Below are positions 1-5,953 of a DNA stretch of 7,552 bases, piece by piece. A program made the translations under genes and the position numbers. The notes under the pieces were generated by a model, which did not search any database, was not told where the DNA came from, and was given only the letters and a program-made list of their open reading frames with translations. Origin of the DNA: Planctomycetaceae bacterium (GTDB lineage Bacteria; Planctomycetota; Planctomycetia; Pirellulales; Thermoguttaceae); the NCBI GenBank assembly GCA_031266315.1, contig JAISBG010000844.1:1-7552 (forward strand). The letters run 5' to 3'. Within the stretch, counting starts at the first letter, position 1. Every line of letters begins with the position of its first letter.

Positions 1-2627
1 TGCAAATCACTGCCGATTCGCAAAAACGCTTGGGTGTAATCCGCTCCGTCGTAAGCAATCGCGGTTGACAAATTGCCGTCTTCTTGAGTTCCGTCCCAAT
101 CATTGACCAGTAAATCAAAACCAATAACCGGACGATAACTCCATCGACGATTCATAAAAACCCGTTTGCCGAGTTCGAGGTTGACTTCGTGGGTGTTGCC
201 GTCAAACGCGGAATTGTGCGAATGCCAGTCAAAACCAAGACCCGGATCAAGACGATTCAGTGTGTAGTCTTGCGAACCGTAGTTGTAAACGACACGAAAA
301 TCCGCACCGTTCGCAAAAACGCGAGCCGCATAAACTCCAAAATAAGTATCGTCCGCGTCCAAACGATCTGAACGCAAAGTCGCTTTGGAACCTTCATAAC
401 CGAACAGCAAACCGAGTTGAGCTTTGCTTGATTTGTAAAGGTCAAGACCAACCTGAATTCCGTCGGTTCCGATTTCCCAATCGCCGTTGTTAATTCCAAT
501 ATTGGAATAGGAACTGCGGTAAGAATTGGAACGTCCGATATAATTTACCCAAACGCTTCGTCCAAGCGACAAACCCGACAAACCGCCTTTGTTGAAACCG
601 CATGGATCACAGGGATTGCACGAAACTTCTTCACACGGATTGCAGGAAGAGACTTCTTCACACGGATCACATTTCGTTTCACAAATGGGTTCGCACGGAT
701 CACACGAGGCTTGTCCCAAAATTCCCTTGCTGACTTTAACACGTTGTCCGCCGGAAATCAAATGATCCCGCGTCGCTTCCCAACCGGTGTTGTAACGATG
801 AATCGAAGCCGGTAACAAAAATCCGTCCGCTAAACTCGCCCGCGCACGATTTTGCGCAACATAAGCGGTTTTGGCGGGATTTAATTTGTACTCGGTAATC
901 GTACTCAAGGAAAGCACTCTTTCATTGGTTGTCGGATCAACAACAGCATTGCCAAGTATTGTCGGTTCTCCCGCAAGAGCTAAACCAACATTATTGGCTA
1001 ACGTGTTACCGTAAAGCGCAACAGCCGCCGGAGCCTGAGCAAGAGGATTAGCGTTACCAATTGTCAGTGTACCAATAGCGTTGGAAGTATTGCCGTCAAG
1101 AGCAAGCAATCCATTGTTTACGCTAACATTACCGGCAACCAAATTGTGAAGTACAAGAATACCGGCACTATTATTGTCCGCCGCACTTCCAATTGTATAA
1201 CTGTTACCATTATTTACAGCAACAAAACCATGAACAATGGCGGTGTTGTCGGTTGCGACCTGATGTGTTGTCGCGGCACTTGATGTGAATGACGAAATAG
1301 GATTGTATTCGGCATCGGTTGACCAACGAACATTCTCAACACTCAAAACGTCAAACTCTTGACCTTTGTTGGTGTGTTTGTTCGCTCCCGTAATGAGAAG
1401 AGTATCATTACCGCCCCCCATGTTAATACTTCGGGCGTTATTACCAGTCGAATTGGTTGCAATACCGCTGATTTGAACATCACCGTCTTTTGTGTCAATC
1501 GTAATATTTTGGCTATTACCGGTTGTAACGATACCGTCAGCTGTAACACCAGCATTAGTAGCGGCACTTGTTCGGGCAATGACATCATTTGTAACGGTAA
1601 ATGCACTTGGTGCCGTATTTCCTTGAACGGCAATACCGTAAGCATTGGAGGTACTGTCAACCTGAATTTTTCCAACTGAAAAATTACTGCCGGGAACAAC
1701 AAGACCTGTAACACGAACACCTGATCCTGTACCGCCAGTCGATCGAACAGTAACATCTTTCACTTCAAGAGAACCATCTGTGTTGATGTTGCCATTAACA
1801 CTAACGCCACGCACTCCGTTAGCATTATCGGTTGTAACATTAACATTTCCGACGCTGAGTTTTTCGCTTCCGTTAAGAGCATTACCATCGCCGATACTTG
1901 TAACATCAACACCTCTCGTAATATCAGTAGCGGCATTGCTGTTACTGACCGTTACATCAACATTGCCGAGAGTAACTGTTGCGCCAGCCAAAAGATTACC
2001 AGCCTGAAAACCTCTGGCATTGTTTCCTGTTGCGTTAATGTTTCCTACGGTTACATTACTGCCTGAAATGTCTCTGAAATAGACACCGTCACTCCATGTA
2101 CCGACACCGCCGTTGTTTGTAACACTGACATTGCCGATTCGTAACAATGTAGCGTTAAAGGGTTGAGCGGCTCCTGCAAAATCATCATTGTACGCGAACC
2201 CTGTCATTCCCGTGTTCGTAACTCCTGACAGATTAAGGTTGCCGATGTCAATGGTTTTGTTGGCTAAATCGGCTCCGGCGACGGCTGTAACAGTAACACC
2301 GTGAACTCCCCATGTTGTTCCCGTATCAACAATTGTCGATAAACCGGCACCCGGGATTCTGATTGTATCGGCTCCGACAGTGAAATTCGCTGTCTGATCC
2401 ACGCCTGCAGCATCTCGGTACTTCACCGTACCGGCACCACCTGGTCCCGTCGCTTCAATAGCAACACCCGCGTCAACCGTAATACCACCGCTGTTAGGCA
2501 TCGTAACACGTTGTGCTGCGGTAGTGGCATTATTGGGAACGTTAATGTCCGCCGCGAAAACGCAAAGCGGTGCCGATGTGAGAAGTAGCCCTGATAAGAC
2601 GTACTTCAAGAAGTTTTTTGTTTTCAT
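1..2627 (-). CDS. Autotransporter-like surface protein, C-terminus beyond the window
   Basis: The frame is open from ATG 2627 to the left edge (875 codons, no stop), so the gene is partial at its 3' end. The start follows a strong AAAGGAG ribosome site 8 nt upstream. Residues 1-25 form a Sec signal peptide: basic MKTK, hydrophobic VLSGLLL, likely cleavage after VFA. Residues 27-635 are a Thr/Asn/Gly/Val-rich, probably beta-helical passenger. About 125-415 carries imperfect ~30-residue repeats of the type VxVGNVxVT...GVxV, closing with GGGNDTLLITGAN, a motif style common in autotransporters. Residues 592-624 look helical, as expected before a barrel. Residues 642-676 are a Cys-rich linker. From about 683 (GLSLGRSVWVNYIG) alternating aromatic/hydrophobic strands such as DGIQVGLDLYKS and YFGVYAARVF match an autotransporter beta-domain; perhaps 80-100 residues are missing. 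Inferred role: secretion or surface display of its own passenger. The ligand is unknown. Confidence 0.85.
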   Translation of the reverse strand, partial: MKTKNFLKYVLSGLLLTSAPLCVFAADINVPNNATTAAQRVTMPNSGGITVDAGVAIEATGPGGAGTVKYRDAAGVDQTANFTVGADTIRIPGAGLSTIVDTGTTWGVHGVTVTAVAGADLANKTIDIGNLNLSGVTNTGMTGFAYNDDFAGAAQPFNATLLRIGNVSVTNNGGVGTWSDGVYFRDISGSNVTVGNINATGNNARGFQAGNLLAGATVTLGNVDVTVSNSNAATDITRGVDVTSIGDGNALNGSEKLSVGNVNVTTDNANGVRGVSVNGNINTDGSLEVKDVTVRSTGGTGSGVRVTGLVVPGSNFSVGKIQVDSTSNAYGIAVQGNTAPSAFTVTNDVIARTSAATNAGVTADGIVTTGNSQNITIDTKDGDVQISGIATNSTGNNARSINMGGGNDTLLITGANKHTNKGQEFDVLSVENVRWSTDAEYNPISSFTSSAATTHQVATDNTAIVHGFVAVNNGNSYTIGSAADNNSAGILVLHNLVAGNVSVNNGLLALDGNTSNAIGTLTIGNANPLAQAPAAVALYGNTLANNVGLALAGEPTILGNAVVDPTTNERVLSLSTITEYKLNPAKTAYVAQNRARASLADGFLLPASIHRYNTGWEATRDHLISGGQRVKVSKGILGQASCDPCEPICETKCDPCEEVSSCNPCEEVSCNPCDPCGFNKGGLSGLSLGRSVWVNYIGRSNSYRSSYSNIGINNGDWEIGTDGIQVGLDLYKSSKAQLGLLFGYEGSKATLRSDRLDADDTYFGVYAARVFANGADFRVVYNYGSQDYTLNRLDPGLGFDWHSHNSAFDGNTHEVNLELGKRVFMNRRWSYRPVIGFDLLVNDWDGTQEDGNLSTAIAYDGADYTQAFLRIGSDL
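600..704 (-). repeat. Cys-Pro-rich linker repeats inside the autotransporter
   Basis: Residues 642-676 of the partial autotransporter hold 10 cysteines in 35 residues. They include five C-[DN]-P-C units at 642-645, 653-656, 662-665, 670-673 and 673-676, the last two sharing a Cys. The DNA shows internal duplication: a CEEVS(S)CNPC unit occurs twice in a row, 27 and 24 nt long. No other cysteine appears in the visible mature protein; C22 lies in the signal peptide. The segment sits exactly between passenger and beta-barrel. Confidence 0.85.
1383..2255 (-). repeat. Passenger repeats, ~30 residues each
   Basis: Residues about 125-415 of the autotransporter contain eight or nine imperfect units. 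Examples of the conserved core are LRIGNVSVTNN, VTVGNINATGNN, VTLGNVDVTVS, LSVGNVNVTTDN, LEVKDVTVRST and FSVGKIQVDST, each followed by a Gly-rich turn with GVxV or similar. The period and the alternating V/I/T pattern fit stacked beta-helix coils. Unit lengths vary, so this is old duplication rather than a fresh tandem array. Confidence 0.65.
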
Positions 2628-2635
2628 ATTAAACT

Positions 2636-2642
2636 CTCCTTT
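2636..2642 (-). promoter_or_regulatory. Shine-Dalgarno site of the autotransporter gene
   Basis: On the minus strand AAAGGAG lies 8 nt before ATG 2627. This is the strongest ribosome site in the window and it fixes the start, in agreement with the signal peptide that follows. Confidence 0.8.
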
Positions 2643-2659
2643 AACGTGAAACAAGTTTT

Positions 2660-2700
2660 GTTCCCGTAGGCAGATACATTTCCGCCCTACTTCCGTGAAC
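2660..2700 (-). other. Predicted 5'-leader stem-loop
   Basis: GTTC (2660-2663) pairs with GAAC (2697-2700), and GTAGG (2666-2670) pairs with CCTAC (2686-2690), with an internal loop between the two helices. If the -10 box at 2706-2711 is real, this hairpin would start at or next to the 5' end of the mRNA. The stems are short, so the call is tentative. Confidence 0.3.
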
Positions 2701-2705
2701 AAATC

Positions 2706-2711
2706 ATTATA
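2706..2711 (-). promoter_or_regulatory. Possible -10 box for the autotransporter gene
   Basis: A perfect TATAAT on the minus strand lies about 80 nt upstream of ATG 2627. No good -35 hexamer is seen 16-18 nt further upstream, and the surroundings are AT-rich, so this could be chance. If used, transcription would begin near 2699-2700, giving a leader of about 70 nt. Confidence 0.35.
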
Positions 2712-2794
2712 TTTTAAGGATATTTTTGATACTCGTTTGACAAAATCCTATTGCCGTTTCAACGAGAACAAAATTCTCCTCATAATAATGTCCG

Positions 2795-2816
2795 ATTAAT
2801 AAATTGATTTATTAAT
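2795..2816. repeat. AT-rich 9-bp inverted repeat
   Basis: ATTAATAAA (2795-2803) and TTTATTAAT (2808-2816) are perfect inverted arms around TTGA. A related AT-rich sequence continues to about 2840 and can also pair with it. No gene end lies next to it, and the composition alone makes such palindromes likely, so no role is assigned. Confidence 0.35.
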
Positions 2817-2913
2817 TTATAATCAATAAAATCAATTAACTTGGTCTGTTCCCGGGGAGAGAAAAAGTCCAACAAAATAAAAACGTAATTTTTATTTGTG
2901 TTCGTACCCAATA

Positions 2914-3056
2914 AGGTGGGCGATCCCTTCGCTGAAGGGTCGCGCCGGTTGACTCGGCATTGACTCCAAAACGGAAGGCAACACAAATTGCTACAATTAA
3001 TCTAGTTCACTGTCGGCTATCGCCGACGCAACCTTTCAGCGAAAGGTTGCCCACCT
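2914..3056. repeat. Palindrome-ended repeat element, copy A (143 bp)
   Basis: The element begins AGGTGGGC and ends GCCCACCT; in this copy the terminal match extends outwards to a 13-bp perfect inverted repeat (2909-2921 with 3049-3061). Each end carries its own hairpin with a 3-nt loop. The left one is CCCTTC-GCT-GAAGGG (2925-2939). The right one has a perfect 10-bp stem, GCAACCTTTC/GAAAGGTTGC, around AGC (3028-3050). A third hairpin is GTCGGC-TATC-GCCGAC (3012-3027). It matches copy B at 126 of 143 positions by hand alignment. This looks like a non-coding REP/BIME- or MITE-type element. TA flanks both sides, but a target duplication is not proven. Confidence 0.8.
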
Positions 3057-3195
3057 TATTGTTGCTTATCTTTACAAATTTTTAACAAAAATTCCATTGA
3101 AATATTGCTAAGTTTTTAAGTTATTTAGGGAAAGTAGTTGCGAAAATAAAAAAATGCCCCGCAAACGCCAATCAAACCCGTTAGTTAAAACAGAC

Positions 3196-3563
3196 TCAAT
3201 TGCAAACACGAGAACGAGGCAAACACAGGAGAAACAAACAAACACTTTCAGGAAAAGTGATCGGGAAAATAAGTAACGGCGCAATAATATCGCCGAATAA
3301 TAACGATACATCGGAAACCTTTGCAAAAAAGGAACCAAAGCATAAGATAGAAAACAGAATTGCAATCAGGAAAATTGCCGTTAAAACGTACCACAAATAC
3401 GCAAATGAAGATTGCGGAGCGGGATAATTGAAGTTGTCGTGATGATGGAAGTTATTGAAACAACCGTAGATACGGCGATTGCCGATATTATTTGCGGTAA
3501 TAGTTCTTCCGCAAAATTGTTCGTTATCGGAATATTCTACCTGCCCCCCCCCCCCTTCTCCAT
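3196..3563 (-). pseudogene. Frame-disrupted small membrane-protein ORF with poly-G tract
   Basis: ATG 3563 reads ATG GAG AAG and then enters a run of 12 G (3555-3544). With 12 G the frame reaches TAG at once. With 13 or 10 G it would join a frame that stays open to TGA at 3198-3196, giving about 122 residues. That product would have a polar Asn/His-rich N-terminus (for example NNFHHHDNFNYPAPQ), a strong hydrophobic segment at about 56-80 (LWYVLTAIFLIAILFSILCF) and a second at about 88-104. Another hydrophobic frame overlaps the 3' part down to 3108, so a second frameshift is possible. No Shine-Dalgarno site precedes the ATG. It could be a phase-variable gene in the OFF state, a decayed gene, a homopolymer error or chance. 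I do not recognise the family. Confidence 0.3.
3544..3555 (-). repeat. 12-nt poly-G (minus strand) homopolymer
   Basis: A run of twelve C on the plus strand (G on the minus strand) starts 5 bases after ATG 3563 on the minus strand. It is by far the longest G/C homopolymer in the window and lies in otherwise AT-rich DNA. Such tracts are prone to slippage in vivo and to miscounting in sequencing. Confidence 0.9.
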
Positions 3564-3842
3564 TTTAACAAAGAGTAAGAGTTATTTGAGGAGTTTAGCG
3601 ATATTTTCTTTTTTTCTGTTGAAAACATAGAATTGATAAATTTGGTTTGATAAATAATTTCCGAATTACCGGAACTAACTTTGGGACAATTAGTTTTTCG
3701 GATAACCGCTCAGAAAAATTTAGCCGAAAGTAACAATTTTGATTATTTTTTATCTCAAAAAATTTTTAACTCTCTGTTTTACATGTTAAAATTAAACGCA
3801 GAATATACGGAAATGCGAAACATGTAGAAAAAATAAAAAATA

Positions 3843-4122
3843 TTTCTGATTCTACCGGATTAGGTGTCCAAGCATAAAAAGTTCGTTTTAAACGCGCAAT
3901 ACACGAAAAATCGTGAAAGAGGTGGGCAATCCCTTCGCTGAAGGGTCGCGCCGGTTGAGTCGGCATTGACTCCAAAACGGAAGACAACATAATTTGCCAT
4001 CGTTAATCTGGTTCATTGTCTGCTAACGCCGACGCGACCTTTTAGCAAAAGGTCGCCCACCTGATGATTACCTATTATTTGACGATTCCAGTGGGAAACA
4101 CCTAATCCGGTAGAATCAGAAA
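3843..4122. mobile_element. 25-bp inverted repeats bracketing copy B (MITE-like, nested)
   Basis: Positions 3843-3867 and 4098-4122 are perfect 25-bp inverted repeats with a core of CTACCGGATTAGGTGT. They enclose 230 bp: 52 bp of unique sequence, repeat copy B, and 35 bp of unique sequence. Removing copy B would leave a 137-bp element with 25-bp ends, the size and shape of a MITE. No clear target duplication or transposase is present. Alternatively, because hisB ends 44 nt away and a T-rich stretch follows the distal arm on the minus strand, the arms may form a large 3' structure on the hisB transcript. Confidence 0.5.
3920..4062. repeat. Palindrome-ended repeat element, copy B (143 bp)
   Basis: This is the same length and orientation as copy A, with 17 substitutions and no indels. 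The right hairpin stem is GCGACCTTTT/AAAAGGTCGC around AGC (4034-4056). Compared with copy A, two base pairs have changed on both sides (A-T to G-C and C-G to T-A), so pairing is fully kept. The left hairpin core CCCTTC-GCT-GAAGGG is unchanged. The internal GTCGGC/GCCGAC stem has one mismatch here. No target-site duplication is visible at the edges. Confidence 0.8.
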
Positions 4123-4165
4123 ATTCCGCAGAATAATTACTAAAATTAAAATAAATCGTTATAAT

Positions 4166-4750
4166 TCAGAGCATTCCTTTGGTGCTTGGAACACCTGATT
4201 GGCGCGGGTCGGTTTCTACTGCCATTCGTACAGAGCGGGCAGTTGCTTTGAAAAGAGCTTCGGCGATATGATGGGAGTTTTCGCCGTAGTGGAGAATCAG
4301 GTGTAAATTACACGCTGCCGTGTTCACAAAACCTTGCCAAAATTCGTGAACCAATTCCGTATCGAATAAACCAATCTTCGGTGTTTGGAATTCAACCCGA
4401 TACATAAGGCAAGGACGACCGGAAAAATCAATTGCTGAAGTTGCCAGTGTTTCGTCCATCGGCAACGTGAAATAACCGTAACGCCGGATTCCGCGTTTGT
4501 CGCCAAGCGCAAGTGTAAACGCCTGTCCCAACGCAATACCAACATCCTCAACCGTGTGATGACCGTCAACATGGAGATCGCCTTGCGCGTCAATGTTCAG
4601 GTCAAGCATCGAATGCGCCGCAAAAAGCGTCAGCATGTGATCGAAAAAACCAACACCGGTCGAAATTGCCGATGTTCCGTTGCCGTCAAGATTTAACGTC
4701 AACGAAATTTGTGTTTCTTTTGTGTTACGGGTAATCGTTGCGATTCTCAT
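4166..4750 (-). CDS. hisB: Imidazoleglycerol-phosphate dehydratase
   Basis: This cytoplasmic enzyme of histidine biosynthesis dehydrates imidazole-glycerol phosphate to imidazole-acetol phosphate (EC 4.2.1.19). The 194-residue length matches the monofunctional form; there is no fused phosphatase domain. The metal-binding signatures are all present: FFDHML at 35-40, HHTVED at 64-69, and the second-repeat motif GENSHHIAE with H150, H151 and E154. The C-terminal [12 protein letters not shown] is also typical. The ATG overlaps the hisC stop as ATGA and lacks a Shine-Dalgarno site of its own, which suggests translational coupling. The product of HisB is the substrate of HisC, so the neighbours catalyse consecutive steps. 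Confidence 0.97.
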   Translation of the reverse strand: MRIATITRNTKETQISLTLNLDGNGTSAISTGVGFFDHMLTLFAAHSMLDLNIDAQGDLHVDGHHTVEDVGIALGQAFTLALGDKRGIRRYGYFTLPMDETLATSAIDFSGRPCLMYRVEFQTPKIGLFDTELVHEFWQGFVNTAACNLHLILHYGENSHHIAEALFKATARSVRMAVETDPRQSGVPSTKGML

Positions 4751-5796
4751 AAAAATTTTTCAATAAAATCAAGACATTGGTTTATTTGTTCTTCAGTACC
4801 AACACTGATTCGAAGACCTTCGCCCCAACAAGGATAATCCATATATCGTACTAAAATACCGAGATTTTTCAGATAGTCGTAAACCGGTTTTAGCGCAACA
4901 TTTTTTCGGGTATTCCATGTAAAATTAGCGTGTGAGGTTGGAACATCGAATCCGAGTCGGCGCATTTCGTCGGTAAGACGTGTTCGTGTTGCCAGAATTT
5001 TCGTTCGGTTTTCTGCCAACCAGTTATCGTCGCTGATTGCAGCGGCAGCGGCGGCAATGGCTAACGAATCACAGTTGTACGAGTCTTTGACTTTCATCAT
5101 TTGCGCAACCCATTTCGGTGCCGCAACAAGATATCCGAACCGCAAACCCGCTAACGCATACGATTTACTCAATGTCCGGCAAACAATAATTTTGTCACAC
5201 TTTTCAATCAGATCAATACAATGTTCTTCCGCAAAATCGGCATACGCTTCGTCAACAACTAACGGACAAGGTAAATGTTCCGCAATTTCCAAAATTCGCG
5301 ATTTGGGAATCGTTGTTCCTGACGGAGAGTTGGGATTCGGCAAAAAAACCAACCGAAGTTTCGGCGCGGCGGCGAAAAATGTATCAGGAAGTGTCCAATC
5401 GGTGTTGAACGGAACCAGTTCACTGTCCGCTCCCTGAATTTCCGCAAGAGACCGATACAAAATATATGTTGGATACGGCAACCGGAGCAATTCGCTGTTA
5501 CCGACAAAAGTTCGGGTCAGGATTGTCAGTAAATCATCACTGCCGTTGCCGCAAAGTACCGAATCAGGATCAATGTTGAACTTTTTCGAAACAGCAACCC
5601 GAACCGCCGTTCCTGTCGGATCGGGATAACGAGAAAGCCCAAACGCCGCCGCCTGACGAATCGCTTCATAAACTTTTTCTGAAGCCCGATACGGATTTTC
5701 ATTGGTATTCAGTTTGATACCTTGCCCAGCCTTCGGTTGTTCACCGGGAACATAACCGTTCATCGCCATAATTTCCGGTCGGACATATTTTTCCAT
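4747..5796 (-). CDS. hisC: Histidinol-phosphate aminotransferase
   Basis: This PLP-dependent class I/II aminotransferase converts imidazole-acetol phosphate plus glutamate to histidinol phosphate (EC 2.6.1.9). The 349-residue length is normal. Visible landmarks are the N-terminal KLNTNENPY (28-36), the PLP-phosphate loop CGNGSDD (82-88), NPNSPSG (154-160), DEAYAD (182-187) whose Asp contacts the PLP ring nitrogen, the Schiff-base lysine K211 in [13 protein letters not shown], and the substrate carboxylate-binding Arg in GLRISVG (R329). ATG 5796 is preceded by AGGA about 8 nt upstream. It is followed directly by hisB with a 4-nt overlap. Related aminotransferases can be misnamed, but adjacency to hisB supports HisC. 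Confidence 0.96.
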   Translation of the reverse strand: MEKYVRPEIMAMNGYVPGEQPKAGQGIKLNTNENPYRASEKVYEAIRQAAAFGLSRYPDPTGTAVRVAVSKKFNIDPDSVLCGNGSDDLLTILTRTFVGNSELLRLPYPTYILYRSLAEIQGADSELVPFNTDWTLPDTFFAAAPKLRLVFLPNPNSPSGTTIPKSRILEIAEHLPCPLVVDEAYADFAEEHCIDLIEKCDKIIVCRTLSKSYALAGLRFGYLVAAPKWVAQMMKVKDSYNCDSLAIAAAAAAISDDNWLAENRTKILATRTRLTDEMRRLGFDVPTSHANFTWNTRKNVALKPVYDYLKNLGILVRYMDYPCWGEGLRISVGTEEQINQCLDFIEKFL

Positions 5797-5953
5797 GTGA
5801 ACATTCCTGCCTTTTGATCATTCTGGAAACCGTCAAGGAATAATATTTAAAGTAACTTCTAAAAAATTTTTTGACAGGATTTACAGAATTTACCGGATAA
5901 AAATCAAATAAAATTCAGTAAATTATGTATATCTTGTTAAAAAATAACTCATA
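5797..5953 (-). promoter_or_regulatory. 157-nt spacer before hisC
   Basis: This AT-rich gap between the phosphofructokinase stop and hisC must hold the end of the first transcript, a hisC promoter, or neither if the genes are co-transcribed. I see a TATTAT at 5840-5845 (minus strand) without a matching -35, and no convincing hairpin plus T-run terminator. The AGGA ribosome site of hisC is at its lower end. There is no sign of a histidine leader peptide (no run of His codons). Confidence 0.3.
5874..5900. repeat. Three 9-bp tandem repeats in the hisC leader
   Basis: ACAGGATTT (5874-5882), ACAGAATTT (5883-5891) and ACCGGATAA (5892-5900) follow each other without gaps. On the minus strand they read as AATCCTGT-type units. 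This degenerate array resembles the short AATCCTGTAAATCCTGT-type intergenic repeats that I recall from several bacterial groups; that link is from memory and unchecked. Confidence 0.5.

Larger units (their letters stand above)
2628..4165. other. 1.5-kb repeat-rich spacer between hisB and the autotransporter gene
   Basis: No intact gene is supported here. The spacer contains the leader of the autotransporter gene (2628-2711), repeat copy A (2914-3056), a frame-disrupted hydrophobic ORF with a poly-G tract (3196-3563), an AT-rich stretch with nothing recognisable (about 3564-3842), and a 25-bp inverted repeat that brackets repeat copy B (3843-4122). Its base composition is clearly more AT-rich than the flanking genes. 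Confidence 0.7.

Noticed and set aside
1343..1756. 137-codon minus-strand ORF inside the autotransporter region
   Set aside because: It is another reading frame of the same strand; the repeat-bearing autotransporter frame runs through it without a stop and has the protein-like pattern.
1359..2007. Plus-strand ORFs (106 and 75 codons) opposite the passenger
   Set aside because: They are antisense shadows of the repetitive Asn/Thr/Gly/Val-rich passenger, with no ribosome sites and no family resemblance.
2780..2986. 68-codon minus-strand ORF starting in repeat copy A
   Set aside because: Its first part is a translation of the palindromic repeat and the remainder is AT-rich spacer; no domain signature.
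3200..3630. Plus-strand ORFs of 75 and 72 codons
   Set aside because: The first is the Lys/Asn-rich antisense of a hydrophobic minus-strand frame. The second begins at TTG, has no ribosome site and passes through the poly-C run as poly-Pro.
3673..3698. AACTAA...TTAGTT hairpin followed by T's as a terminator
   Set aside because: A 6-bp AT-rich stem with an 11-nt loop is too weak, and no plus-strand gene precedes it.
3766..3990. 74-codon minus-strand ORF starting in repeat copy B
   Set aside because: It crosses the non-coding repeat and one arm of the 25-bp inverted repeat, and copy A is not read in the same way, so a real gene is unlikely.
2914..4062. CRISPR-like direct repeats
   Set aside because: There are only two copies, 143 bp long and about 860 bp apart, with terminal palindromes and no short spacers or cas genes.
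5057..5437. 126-codon plus-strand ORF over hisC
   Set aside because: It is antisense to clearly conserved hisC motifs and has no recognisable product.
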